Positions 8,297 to 15,564 are shown, counted from the first letter of the stretch. The stretch: 17,704 nt of DNA from Polyangiaceae bacterium (GCA_025936205.1 JAICTU010000151.1:1-17704); one strand, 5' to 3'. Translations and numbers: made by a program. Notes: generated from the letters alone by a model not told the origin.

Positions 8297-9027
8297 TCGT
8301 TTGACCGCGCCTCGGGACGAAGTCCCAGGGAAGCATCGTTGGACGGGGTCAGAGTTTCCGCCAGGCGCCTCAGGCCCAGCTCGGTCTTCGAATCCTCGAG
8401 ACGCCCCGTGCGGCACAGGTGCAGCGCGCGGTCGAGAGGGACCGCGACGACGCGCCCATCGCGTTCGAGTGCCGAGCCGTCCAGGCTCGGTTCTCCGCGC
8501 CGCTCCGGGCTCACTTCCAGATGTACGAAGAACAGCCGCTCGCTGATGATCCCCGGCGAGACCCAGGTGGGCGGACCCAGCCACTGAAAGTCGGTCTCCA
8601 GCGCCATGAAGCCCAGCTCCTCGCGCAACTCGCGGCAGCTCGCCCGCAAGACGCCGCCGGTGCTTTGCTCCCCCGGCTCGATCAACCCCGCGGGCAACTC
8701 CCAGAGTGCGCCCGTCTCACGCGCGCCGCCGGGAGAGCGCGCCGGGTCACGGAAGCGTAACGGTGGCCGTAGCGCGCTGCGCAGATACACCCAGCGCTGT
8801 CCATCCTGCATGTAGTGCGCAGCGATCACCACGGCGTCGATCGCGCGCCGATCGACCTCGTCGTAGACGAATGGCTCGCTGCGTTCACCATCCGGGGAGC
8901 GAATCCGCAGACGCCGCCGGATGAGACGCAGGAAGCCTGCCGGGGCGAGCGGCGAGATGTCCTCCACCAGCTCGAGCTCCAGCTCCGGCAAGCGGAGGTC
9001 GACTTCCGGAGGAACGGCGCGGCTCAT
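8293..9027 (-). CDS. Nudix hydrolase with extended Nudix box
   Basis: A 244-aa Nudix-fold pyrophosphohydrolase, probably acting on a nucleoside-diphosphate derivative (ADP-ribose or NAD(P)H type) in the cytoplasm. The Nudix helix-loop-helix lies at 114-140: G114, E120, then R132-E133-L-R-E136-E137-L-G139-F140. The catalytic REUxEExGU half is intact, but the segment between E120 and R132 is 11 residues (QSTGGVLRASC) instead of the usual 7, a four-residue insertion confirmed in the DNA. The preceding GALWELPAGLIEPGE is typical of ADP-ribose pyrophosphatase-like members. ATG start at 9027. It heads the operon leading to NAD kinase, which makes a role in pyridine nucleotide or ADP-ribose turnover plausible, though the substrate cannot be read directly. 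Confidence 0.9.
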   Translation of the reverse strand: MSRAVPPEVDLRLPELELELVEDISPLAPAGFLRLIRRRLRIRSPDGERSEPFVYDEVDRRAIDAVVIAAHYMQDGQRWVYLRSALRPPLRFRDPARSPGGARETGALWELPAGLIEPGEQSTGGVLRASCRELREELGFMALETDFQWLGPPTWVSPGIISERLFFVHLEVSPERRGEPSLDGSALERDGRVVAVPLDRALHLCRTGRLEDSKTELGLRRLAETLTPSNDASLGLRPEARSNE

Positions 9028-9109
9028 GGGGTTCCCGCATTGTCGCCCGCATGCGCCCGTCGCGCCAGGCCTGCTCGCCGTCCCGTTGGGATTTCTCCGC
9101 TTCCGAGCC

Positions 9110-9133
9110 CGCGAGGGTTGTATAAACCTCGCG
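9110..9133. promoter_or_regulatory. Inverted repeat around a TATAAA box in the divergent promoter region
   Basis: CGCGAGG (9110-9116) and CCTCGCG (9127-9133) form a perfect 7-bp inverted repeat around an AT-rich 10-bp spacer, GTTGTATAAA. TATAAA (9121-9126) is a plausible rightward -10 box, and the reverse strand reads TATACA in the same place, so the element could serve both the chaperone operon and the Nudix operon. No clear -35 element is seen. If transcription starts just past it, the GTG at 9133 would be nearly leaderless and a later start of the DUF2760 gene (GTG 9166 or ATG 9172) would be favoured. The symmetry suggests a repressor or activator site. Confidence 0.4.
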
Positions 9134-9678
9134 TGAATTCAGAGATTCTGCCCTGGTGGAGTCGCGTGGGCATGGCCTTCAGCGCGTTCTTCCGCATCCT
9201 GTTCAACGGCCGGCTTGCTGCAGCTTGGGACCGATTTTCGAGCTCATCGGCTGCTGCATCCAAGACGAGTGCAGCGGATGAGGGCATGGGGAGCGGCGCC
9301 TCACCGGACTCGGCGTTGCTGCTGCTGAGCTTGCTGCAAGGGGAGGGCCGTTTCGTCGACTTCGTTCAGCAGGACATCGCCGCGTTTCCCGATGCCGAGG
9401 TGGGCGCCGTGGCGCGGGTCGTGCACGCGGGGTGCCGCAAGGTTTTGCGCGCGCACTTACAGATCGAGCCGATCCGTGCGGAGTCGGAGGGACAGCCGGT
9501 CACACTGGAGGCTGGCTTCGACCCCAGTCGCGTCAAGCTGACGGGCAATGTCGGCGCGCAGAGCCGTGTCCAGGGCGTGCTGCGGCACCGCGGCTGGCAA
9601 GCGTCGGACGTACATTTGCCGCTGCTCGTGGACCCCGCAGGAAGCCGCGTGCTCTGCCCCGCGGAAGTCGAGATGTGA
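9133..9678 (+). CDS. DUF2760 domain protein
   Basis: A 181-aa protein of the DUF2760 family, which from memory is typically encoded next to atypical Hsp70 genes, as here. No biochemical function is known to me. The N-terminal segment (about 7-26, WWSRVGMAFSAFFRILFNG) is hydrophobic/amphipathic and may contact a membrane or partner. A low-complexity Ser/Ala/Gly linker follows (about 36-57). The conserved core begins at LLSLLQGEGRFVDFVQQDI (65-82), with HAGCRKVL, LTGNV (136-140), LRHRGW (150-155) and the terminal CPAEVEM. I use GTG 9133 because the family similarity (SRVGMA) starts before the first ATG. GTG 9166 or ATG 9172, with GGTGGA at 9155-9160, are real alternatives. It is first in a three-gene operon; the next start is one base past its stop. 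Confidence 0.82.
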   Translation: MNSEILPWWSRVGMAFSAFFRILFNGRLAAAWDRFSSSSAAASKTSAADEGMGSGASPDSALLLLSLLQGEGRFVDFVQQDIAAFPDAEVGAVARVVHAGCRKVLRAHLQIEPIRAESEGQPVTLEAGFDPSRVKLTGNVGAQSRVQGVLRHRGWQASDVHLPLLVDPAGSRVLCPAEVEM

Positions 9679-9679
9679 A

Positions 9680-11494
9680 TTGAGCGCTCGATTTTCCGTG
9701 GGCATCGATCTGGGCACCACGCACTGCGCCCTGGCGCAGGCACCGCTCGAGGGCGAGCCGGAGAGCCCGCAAACGCAGCCACTCTTGCAGCTGGTGGCTC
9801 GCGACCGCGTCGATTCGGCGCTGCTGCTGCCCTCCTTCCTGTATTTCCCGCCGCCGACCGAAGGCGGGCTGGCGCTGCCCTGGGATGCCAGTGCTCCGCT
9901 CGCCGTGGGCCAATATGCGCGGCGGCGCGCGGCGGAGTCCCCCGGCCGCGTCGTGGCGAGCTCGAAGAGCTGGCTGTCTCATCCGGCGATCGATCGGCAC
10001 GCGCCGGTGCTGCCAGTGAACGCGGCGGAGGACATCACGACGCTCTCTCCCGTCGAAGCAGCATATCGGCTGCTCGATCACATGAGTGAGGCCTGGCACG
10101 CGCGCAGCGACGGTCTGCGCCTCGGCGATCAGGAGGTGGTGCTGACTGTCCCGGCCTCGTTCGATGCCGCGGCGCGCGAGTGCACGGTGGAAGCGGCGCT
10201 CGCCGCCGGGCTCGACCAGCTGACGCTGCTCGAGGAGCCCCAGGCAGCGTTTTACGCCTGGCTCGATCAGCGCGGTGACGCCTGGCGCACGGATCTGCGC
10301 GTGGGCGATCTGGTGCTGGTCGTGGACGTTGGCGGCGGCACCACGGACTTTGCCGCGATCCAGCTGGGCGAGCAGGACGGCAGCCTGGAGCCGCGGCGCG
10401 TGGCCGTGGGGCAGCACCTGTTGCTCGGCGGCGACAACATGGATCTGGCGCTCGCCCACCTGGTGCGCCAGAAGCTCGAGGCTCAGGGCTCCCTGATCGA
10501 CGCCTGGCAACTCACCGCCCTCACGCATGCCGCGCGCGAGGCAAAGGAGTCGCTGCTGTCGCCTGCCGCGCCCGAGAGCGTGAACGTGGTGGTGCCGAGC
10601 CGCGGCTCGCAGCTGCTCGGGGGTACGCTGCGCTCCACGCTGACGCGCGCGGAGGTGGAACGCTACGTGCTGGACGGCTTCTTTCCGGCAGTGCCTTGGC
10701 AGCAGGAGCCGCGGCAGCGGGCGCGCACGGCGCTGCGCCAGCGCGGTCTGCCGTATGCCGAAGACCCGGCGATCACCACGCAGCTGGCGGCCTTCCTGCG
10801 CGGGCACGCGGGAGTACGGGGAGAAGGGGCGCGCCAGCTGGGGCTGCTCGCCCCGAGCCACGTGTTGTTCAACGGTGGCGTGTTCCGTTCGGAGTTGCTG
10901 CGGCAGCGCTTGCTGGAGACGCTCAACTCCTGGCTCTCCGCCGTGGGCGCTCCTCCGGCGCGCGCGCTGCCCAATGCCGACTACGACTTGGCGGTGGCGC
11001 GGGGCGCCAGCTACTACGGCCTCGTGCGGCGCGGCCGCGGCATCCGCGTGCGCGGCGGTACCGCCCAGGCGTTCTACGTGGGCATCGAGAGTCCAATGCC
11101 GGCCGTGCCTGGCATGGAGCCGCCGATCAATGCATTGTGCGTGGCGCCCTTCGGCATGGAGGAAGGCAGCCGGGTGCTGCTTCCGCAGGCCGAGCTTGCC
11201 GTGGTCGTGGGCGAGTCGGTGACGTTTCGCTTCTTTGGCTCCAGCACGCGGCGCGATGATGCCGCCGGCACGCTGCTGGAGTCCCCCGAGCGCGAGCTGG
11301 AGGAGCTGGCGCCGATCTCGATCACCCTGCCGACTCAGGGCAGGAGCGCCGGCGATCTGGTGGGGGTCACGCTGGAGGCGGTGATCACGGAGGTCGGCAC
11401 GCTGGCCTTATTTGCCAGGCCGCTCGAGCCGCGCGTCGCCGATGAGCACTGGAAGGTCGAGCTCAGTGTGCGCGGTGGAGCCAGCGCGCCGTGA
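9680..11494 (+). CDS. Hsp70-like ATPase A (DnaK/YegD-related)
   Basis: A 604-aa atypical Hsp70 with an intact actin-fold ATPase. Phosphate-1 is VGIDLGTTHC at 7-16, K96 in SSKSWL matches the catalytic lysine of DnaK, LEEPQAAF is at 184-191, phosphate-2 is VDVGGGTTD at 215-223, and the adenosine motif is VLFNGGVF at 395-402. LLLGGDNMDLA stands where DnaK has its LGGEDFD segment. After the ATPase domain the DVTPLSLG interdomain linker is absent; the equivalent position reads AFYVGIES and leads into a beta-rich region to the end, so the substrate domain is not the DnaK type. I choose TTG 9680, one base after the DUF2760 stop; GTG 9698 is possible but cuts into the phosphate-1 strand. It is translationally coupled to Hsp70-B. 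Client and partner are unknown. Confidence 0.9.
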   Translation: MSARFSVGIDLGTTHCALAQAPLEGEPESPQTQPLLQLVARDRVDSALLLPSFLYFPPPTEGGLALPWDASAPLAVGQYARRRAAESPGRVVASSKSWLSHPAIDRHAPVLPVNAAEDITTLSPVEAAYRLLDHMSEAWHARSDGLRLGDQEVVLTVPASFDAAARECTVEAALAAGLDQLTLLEEPQAAFYAWLDQRGDAWRTDLRVGDLVLVVDVGGGTTDFAAIQLGEQDGSLEPRRVAVGQHLLLGGDNMDLALAHLVRQKLEAQGSLIDAWQLTALTHAAREAKESLLSPAAPESVNVVVPSRGSQLLGGTLRSTLTRAEVERYVLDGFFPAVPWQQEPRQRARTALRQRGLPYAEDPAITTQLAAFLRGHAGVRGEGARQLGLLAPSHVLFNGGVFRSELLRQRLLETLNSWLSAVGAPPARALPNADYDLAVARGASYYGLVRRGRGIRVRGGTAQAFYVGIESPMPAVPGMEPPINALCVAPFGMEEGSRVLLPQAELAVVVGESVTFRFFGSSTRRDDAAGTLLESPERELEELAPISITLPTQGRSAGDLVGVTLEAVITEVGTLALFARPLEPRVADEHWKVELSVRGGASAP

Positions 11495-14316
11495 GCGGAG
11501 CGCCGAGCTCGCTCCCCCTCGGCGTCGTCGGCATCGATCTGGGAACGAGTCACACGGCGCTCGGCTGGTCGCTGGTGGGAGCGGCGGCAGAGCCGCTCCA
11601 GCTGCAGATCCCGCAGTGGGTGGCCGGTCGTCGCAGGGCCGCGCAGGCGCTCTTGCCCTCGGTGCTGTATGCGCCGCTGCCGGGCGAAATGCCCAGCGAA
11701 GGCGAGGCCGAGCCGGACTGGGTCGTCGGTGAATACGCTCGCGTTCGCAGTCAGGAGACCCGCGGGCGCGCCATCAGCTCCGCCAAGAGCTGGCTCTGTC
11801 ATTCCGGCGTCGATCGTCTGGGGCCGATCTTGCCCTGGGGCGCAGACGAGCTCGGCGCTGCGCCCAAGCTCTCGCCGGTGGAGGCGAGCCGTCGGCTCCT
11901 GGAGTACGTGCGTGCTCAGTTGCAGGCGCATTTGCAGACGCAGCCGCAGGCGCAGCACCTGGTTCTGGAGCGGCTCAGCGTGGTGCTCACCGTGCCGGCG
12001 TCATTCGACCAGACGGCGCGCAAGCTCACGCTGCTCGCGGCCGAGCGTGCGCAGCTGCGGGTGCGTCTGCTGGAAGAGCCTCAGGCCGCGTTCTACGAGT
12101 ACATCGGGCGCTCGCACGGCGAGCTCGAGGCGCTGGTGCGCCAGCGCGGCCCGCTGCGCGTGCTGATCTGCGACGTCGGCGGTGGCACCACGGATCTGAG
12201 CCTGATCGACGTCGAGCCAGGCGCAGGCCAGCTCGAGTTTCGGCGCAGCGCCGTGGGCCGGCATCTCCTGCTCGGCGGCGACAACATGGATTTGGCGGTG
12301 GCGCGTCGGGCGGAGAGCAAGGGCGGTGCGCCGCTGGAGCCGGACCGCTTTGGGCAGCTGTTGCTCGCCGCGCGCAGCGCCAAGGAGCAATTGCTCTCCG
12401 CAAATGCGCCGGCGACCTTGCCGGTGCGTCTGCTCGGAGCGGGCGCCGAGCTGTTCGGCGGGAGCTGGTCCGCGGAGCTCGAGCGCAGCGAAGTGCAAGA
12501 GCTGGTGCTCGACGGCTTCTTTCCGTTCAGCGCCGCCGGGGAGCTACCGAGCGGACGCCGTTCCGGCATCACGACCTTCGGCCTGCCCTACGAGCGCGAT
12601 CCGTCCATCACGCGCCACATCGCCGAGTTCATTGCGCGTCAGGCCGGTGGCCAGCTGCCGGACGCTCTGCTGCTGAACGGCGGCGTCATGCAGTCCGAGC
12701 TGGTGCAACGGCGTCTGCTCGAGGTGTTTCGGCGCTGGGGTGCGCGCGAGCTGACGCTGCTGTCGGCGCCGGATCCGATGCTGGCCGTGTGTCGGGGCGC
12801 GGTCCGCTTTGGCCTGGCGCTGCTCGGTCAGGGGCCGCGCATCGTGGGCGGGTCCGCCCATGGCTATTATGTGGGGGTCGAATCCGCGAGTGGAGCGGAG
12901 CGCCAGGCGCTGTGTCTGGTGCCCCGGGGCTCGAAGGAAGGCGAGCGACACCAGCTCGGCGATCAGCGCTTCGAGCTGCTGCTCGGGCGTCCCGCCCGCT
13001 TTGAGGTTTACGCCTCGGACACCGCGCTGCACGCGCCGGGCGAGCGGGTGGAGCTCGATGCCGACTATCAACGGCTGCCACCGGTGACCGCCGAGCTGCC
13101 CGCTGCCGCCAGCGAAACGCGCGCCGAGGTCCAGCTGGACGGGGAGCTGAGCGCCGTGGGTACGCTCGAGCTGGGGTGCACGCTGCTCGGTGCCCTTGGC
13201 GGCGAGTCCGCGCCCCGGCGCTTCTCGCTGGCGTTCGAGCTCTCTGCGCCTGCGGCGGGCGCGAATCGTGCTGCGGAGAACCGTGCTCCGAGCGGCCGTG
13301 CTCCGAGCGGCCGTGCTCCGAGCGGCCGTGCCCCGAGCGGCCGTGCCCCGAGCGGTCGTGCGGCGCCCTCTGCAGATACGGCACGGTTCCAGGATGCGGA
13401 GGAGAGCGTGGCGCGCGTCTTCGGCAAGGGGCGCAAGGACGTGCCGGAACGCGAGGTGAAGGACCTGCGCAATTCGCTCGAACGCACGCTGGGACCACGC
13501 AAGAACTGGGATCTCGAGCTCAACCGCCGGCTCGCGGATCGCCTGATCGCCGCCCAGAAAGGCCGCACCCGCTCCGAGGAGCACGAGCGAGCCTTCTGGA
13601 TGCTGCTGGGCTACTGCCTGCGGCCGGGTTTCGGCCACGCGCTGGACGCGCAGCGCATCGGGCAGCTCTGGCCGGCGTTCGATGCCGGGCTGACGCACCG
13701 GGAATCGGAGCGCAACTGGCAACAATACTGGATCGCCTGGCGTCGCATCGTGGGGGGCCTCGACGAAGGGATGCAGCAGCGCATCCGTGAGCTGGCCGAT
13801 CCGGTCCTCGCTCCCGTCGAGCTCAAGCTGAAGAAGGCCAAGGGCTTCCGGCCCCTGGCGCTCGACGAGCTGCTGGGGCTCGCGAGCCAGCTGGAGCGAG
13901 TGGAGCCCGAGGCCAAGAGTCAGCTCGGCCGCTGGCTGCTGGAACGCACCTGGCATGACCGCGATCCGCGGCTCTGGACCCACCTCGGGCGCCTGGGCGC
14001 GCGCGTGCCAGCCTACGCCAGTGCCCACTACGCGCTGAAGGGCAGCAGCGTGGAGCGCTGGGTGGAGCAACTGCTGCGAGAGCGCTGGTCCGAGGTGAAC
14101 ACGGCGGCCGCGTGCGGGCTGAGCCTGGCGCGGGTGACCGGTGATCAGGTGCGAGATCTGGCGCTACGCTGGCGGACCGAAGTCGCGGCAGCCCTGGGCA
14201 AGGCAGGTGCTCCGGAGGCCTGGCAGCACGCCGTGCTGGAGCTCACGCCTCTGAGTGACGCGGAGCGGGTCGAACAGCTCGGCGAGGATTTGCCACTCGG
14301 GCTCCGGTTGCTCTGA
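11491..14316 (+). CDS. Hsp70-like ATPase B fused to a DUF3731-type C-terminal region
   Basis: A 941-aa protein: Hsp70-like ATPase plus a long C-terminal extension resembling the DUF3731 (DnaK-related protein) family. Phosphate-1 is VGIDLGTSHT at 13-22, K99 lies in SSAKSWL, LEEPQAAF is at 194-201, phosphate-2 is CDVGGGTTD at 227-235, and the adenosine motif is LLLNGGVM at 393-400. The position of the DnaK linker reads GYYVGVES (458-465). A beta-rich region runs to about 585, then a flexible linker with five RAPSG repeats (about 598-623). A charged, Trp-rich helical domain follows to the end (KNWDLELNRRLADRL, AFWMLLGYCLRPGFG, NWQQYWIAWRRIVGG). GTG 11491 overlaps the Hsp70-A stop as GTGA. It is clearly paralogous to Hsp70-A over the first 450 residues. 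Its own stop is 27 bp from the convergent coiled-coil gene. Confidence 0.9.
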   Translation: MSGAPSSLPLGVVGIDLGTSHTALGWSLVGAAAEPLQLQIPQWVAGRRRAAQALLPSVLYAPLPGEMPSEGEAEPDWVVGEYARVRSQETRGRAISSAKSWLCHSGVDRLGPILPWGADELGAAPKLSPVEASRRLLEYVRAQLQAHLQTQPQAQHLVLERLSVVLTVPASFDQTARKLTLLAAERAQLRVRLLEEPQAAFYEYIGRSHGELEALVRQRGPLRVLICDVGGGTTDLSLIDVEPGAGQLEFRRSAVGRHLLLGGDNMDLAVARRAESKGGAPLEPDRFGQLLLAARSAKEQLLSANAPATLPVRLLGAGAELFGGSWSAELERSEVQELVLDGFFPFSAAGELPSGRRSGITTFGLPYERDPSITRHIAEFIARQAGGQLPDALLLNGGVMQSELVQRRLLEVFRRWGARELTLLSAPDPMLAVCRGAVRFGLALLGQGPRIVGGSAHGYYVGVESASGAERQALCLVPRGSKEGERHQLGDQRFELLLGRPARFEVYASDTALHAPGERVELDADYQRLPPVTAELPAAASETRAEVQLDGELSAVGTLELGCTLLGALGGESAPRRFSLAFELSAPAAGANRAAENRAPSGRAPSGRAPSGRAPSGRAPSGRAAPSADTARFQDAEESVARVFGKGRKDVPEREVKDLRNSLERTLGPRKNWDLELNRRLADRLIAAQKGRTRSEEHERAFWMLLGYCLRPGFGHALDAQRIGQLWPAFDAGLTHRESERNWQQYWIAWRRIVGGLDEGMQQRIRELADPVLAPVELKLKKAKGFRPLALDELLGLASQLERVEPEAKSQLGRWLLERTWHDRDPRLWTHLGRLGARVPAYASAHYALKGSSVERWVEQLLRERWSEVNTAAACGLSLARVTGDQVRDLALRWRTEVAAALGKAGAPEAWQHAVLELTPLSDAERVEQLGEDLPLGLRLL
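13282..13356. repeat. Five 15-bp tandem repeats in the Hsp70-B linker
   Basis: Three perfect copies of CGTGCTCCGAGCGGC (13282-13326) are followed by two copies with CGTGCCCCG (13327-13356), the last ending in GGT. Each unit encodes one RAPSG step in frame, making a flexible, positively charged linker between the Hsp70 and C-terminal regions. Near-identity at synonymous positions points to recent expansion by slippage, so copy number may vary among strains. Confidence 0.95.
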
Positions 14317-14343
14317 GCCGCGACGTTCCAGCGAGCCGGAGCT

Positions 14344-14547
14344 TCAGGCGGGTTCTTCGCTGCTGCCTTCGGTATCCTGCATGGAGATCAGGGTACCGAG
14401 CGCCTCGATCTCGCGCTTGGTCCGGATCTCTTTCTGCCGAAGCTTCTTGAGCTCCGTGTCCAGCTTGCGCTGCTCGGTTTCGAGCTCGCGCAGGGCGTCC
14501 TTCAACCGATCGCGCTCGGCTTTGAGGGTGTCTGCATCAATCGGCAC
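14344..14547 (-). CDS. Small coiled-coil protein, 67 aa
   Basis: A short, highly charged protein dominated by one long helix: from about residue 6 to 50, LKAERDRLKDALRELETEQ and RKLDTELKKLRQKEIRTKR show heptad spacing of Leu/Ile typical of a coiled coil. An acidic tail follows (DTEGSSEEPA). I recognise no family. A GTG at 14547 is chosen because AAGGAG lies 6 nt upstream (complement of 14554-14559); the upstream extension of the frame has no such support. It follows the diguanylate cyclase gene by 54 bp on the same strand with a hairpin between, so it may be the third gene of the c-di-GMP operon. It could serve as an oligomerisation partner, but that is inference. Confidence 0.8.
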   Translation of the reverse strand: MPIDADTLKAERDRLKDALRELETEQRKLDTELKKLRQKEIRTKREIEALGTLISMQDTEGSSEEPA

Positions 14548-14571
14548 GGCCAACTCCTTGGTGGCCGCGAA

Positions 14572-14590
14572 CGTACTTCTGGGAAGTACG
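14572..14590. promoter_or_regulatory. Perfect 8-bp inverted repeat between cyclase and coiled-coil genes
   Basis: CGTACTTC (14572-14579) and GAAGTACG (14583-14590) pair around TGG. The repeat lies between the FHA-GGDEF stop (14602) and the coiled-coil start (14547). No T-tract follows on the minus strand, so it is not a standard intrinsic terminator. It may be an operator, an mRNA processing or stability hairpin, or a partial attenuator that lowers expression of the last gene. Confidence 0.55.
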
Positions 14591-14601
14591 CGTAGCAATC
14601 C

Positions 14602-15564
14602 TCAATCGCTGGAGATGACCCGGTTTCTGCCGCTTTCCTTGGCGCGGTACAGGCGGCGGTCGGCCGTCTCCAGCAGGACGTCACCCACGGCGCCCTGACA
14701 GCAGCTGAGGCTGGCGCAGCCGAAGGAGGCCGTGACGTTGAAGCGGGTCTCGCCGTGTACCACGGCCTGGCTCTCGAGCGACACCCGGAGCCGATCCGCC
14801 ACTGCCGCCGCGCGCTCCACCGAGATGCCGCGCAGCAGGATCACGAATTCCTCTCCGCCGTAGCGAGCGAGCAGGTCCTCCGTGCGTAGAGCCTTGGCAA
14901 AGACGTTGGTCAGGTGCACCAGCGCCGCGTCCCCGCCCAGATGTCCGTGGGTGTCGTTGACCTTCTTGAAGAAGTCGATGTCGAGCAAGATCACCGACAG
15001 GGGCGTGGCGTGGCGGGCCGCGTAAGCGACCTCGCTGCTGAGCTGCGAAGAAAAATAGTGGCGGTTGAACGCGCCCGTCAGCGGGTCGCGCACGCTCGAC
15101 TCATAGAGTTGCTTGAGGACCCGCTCCTCGTGCGCCGTTGCGGAGGAGAAGCGAAAGGACACGCGCGGGCCGAGGTTGAGCGTGTCGCCGTTGTTCAGCT
15201 CACAAGACGTGACGCGGCGCCCGTTGATGTAGGTGCCGTTGCTGCTGCCCAGATCTTCGACCCAGTACTTCTCTCCGTCGACCGAGATGCGCGCGTGAAA
15301 GCGGCTGATGCCGTCGTCGTCGATGCAGGCTTGATTGTCGGGGTGGCGCCCCAGGCCGAACTTGGGCCCGTCCAGCTTCAGCACTTGGCCGGCATTCTGC
15401 GCATCGGTGCGCACCAGCAACGCGCGATCGCGCTGCTCGGGCGTGGTCATGTGCCGCTGTGTTGCCCGCAGATTATTGGTCTTGTTCACCAGGGCCGCGG
15501 AGGCGGGCCGGGCGCTGGAGAAGGGGACCGCGGGATCAGGCTTGGAAGATGCGGCGTCGCTCAC
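14602..15564 (-). CDS. FHA-GGDEF diguanylate cyclase
   Basis: A 320-aa cytoplasmic protein with an N-terminal FHA (phosphothreonine-binding) domain and a C-terminal diguanylate cyclase, which makes c-di-GMP from two GTP. FHA residues about 64-139: R73 in GLGRH, S87 and H90 in ISRFHARI, and the SSNGTYING loop with N109, all consistent with phosphopeptide binding. The GGDEF domain (about 158-318) has metal-site D195 in LLDIDFFKKVND, D212, and active-site GGEEF at 236-240. An RTED at 227-230 stands exactly five residues before it, the position of the inhibitory c-di-GMP-binding I-site RxxD. It is therefore likely active and product-inhibited. The GTG at 15564 overlaps the REC-EAL stop as GTGA; ATG 15450 is an alternative start just before the FHA domain. 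No membrane segment is present. Confidence 0.92.
   Translation of the reverse strand: MSDAASSKPDPAVPFSSARPASAALVNKTNNLRATQRHMTTPEQRDRALLVRTDAQNAGQVLKLDGPKFGLGRHPDNQACIDDDGISRFHARISVDGEKYWVEDLGSSNGTYINGRRVTSCELNNGDTLNLGPRVSFRFSSATAHEERVLKQLYESSVRDPLTGAFNRHYFSSQLSSEVAYAARHATPLSVILLDIDFFKKVNDTHGHLGGDAALVHLTNVFAKALRTEDLLARYGGEEFVILLRGISVERAAAVADRLRVSLESQAVVHGETRFNVTASFGCASLSCCQGAVGDVLLETADRRLYRAKESGRNRVISSD

Noticed and set aside
8297..8584. N-terminal extension of the NAD kinase to 8584
   Set aside because: It would overlap the Nudix gene by 290 bp, is Arg/Gly/Pro-rich and unlike the family. GTG 8296 on the Nudix stop is the natural start.
9548..9679. N-terminal extension of Hsp70-A to an ATG at 9548
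   Set aside because: The added 44 residues are out-of-frame reading of the DUF2760 gene; the Hsp70 fold begins directly after the TTG at 9680.
12544..14070. Leftward open frame, 508 codons, opposite Hsp70-B
   Set aside because: Antisense to a clear Hsp70 gene. Its repeated TAARS-like tract is just the complement of the RAPSG repeat.
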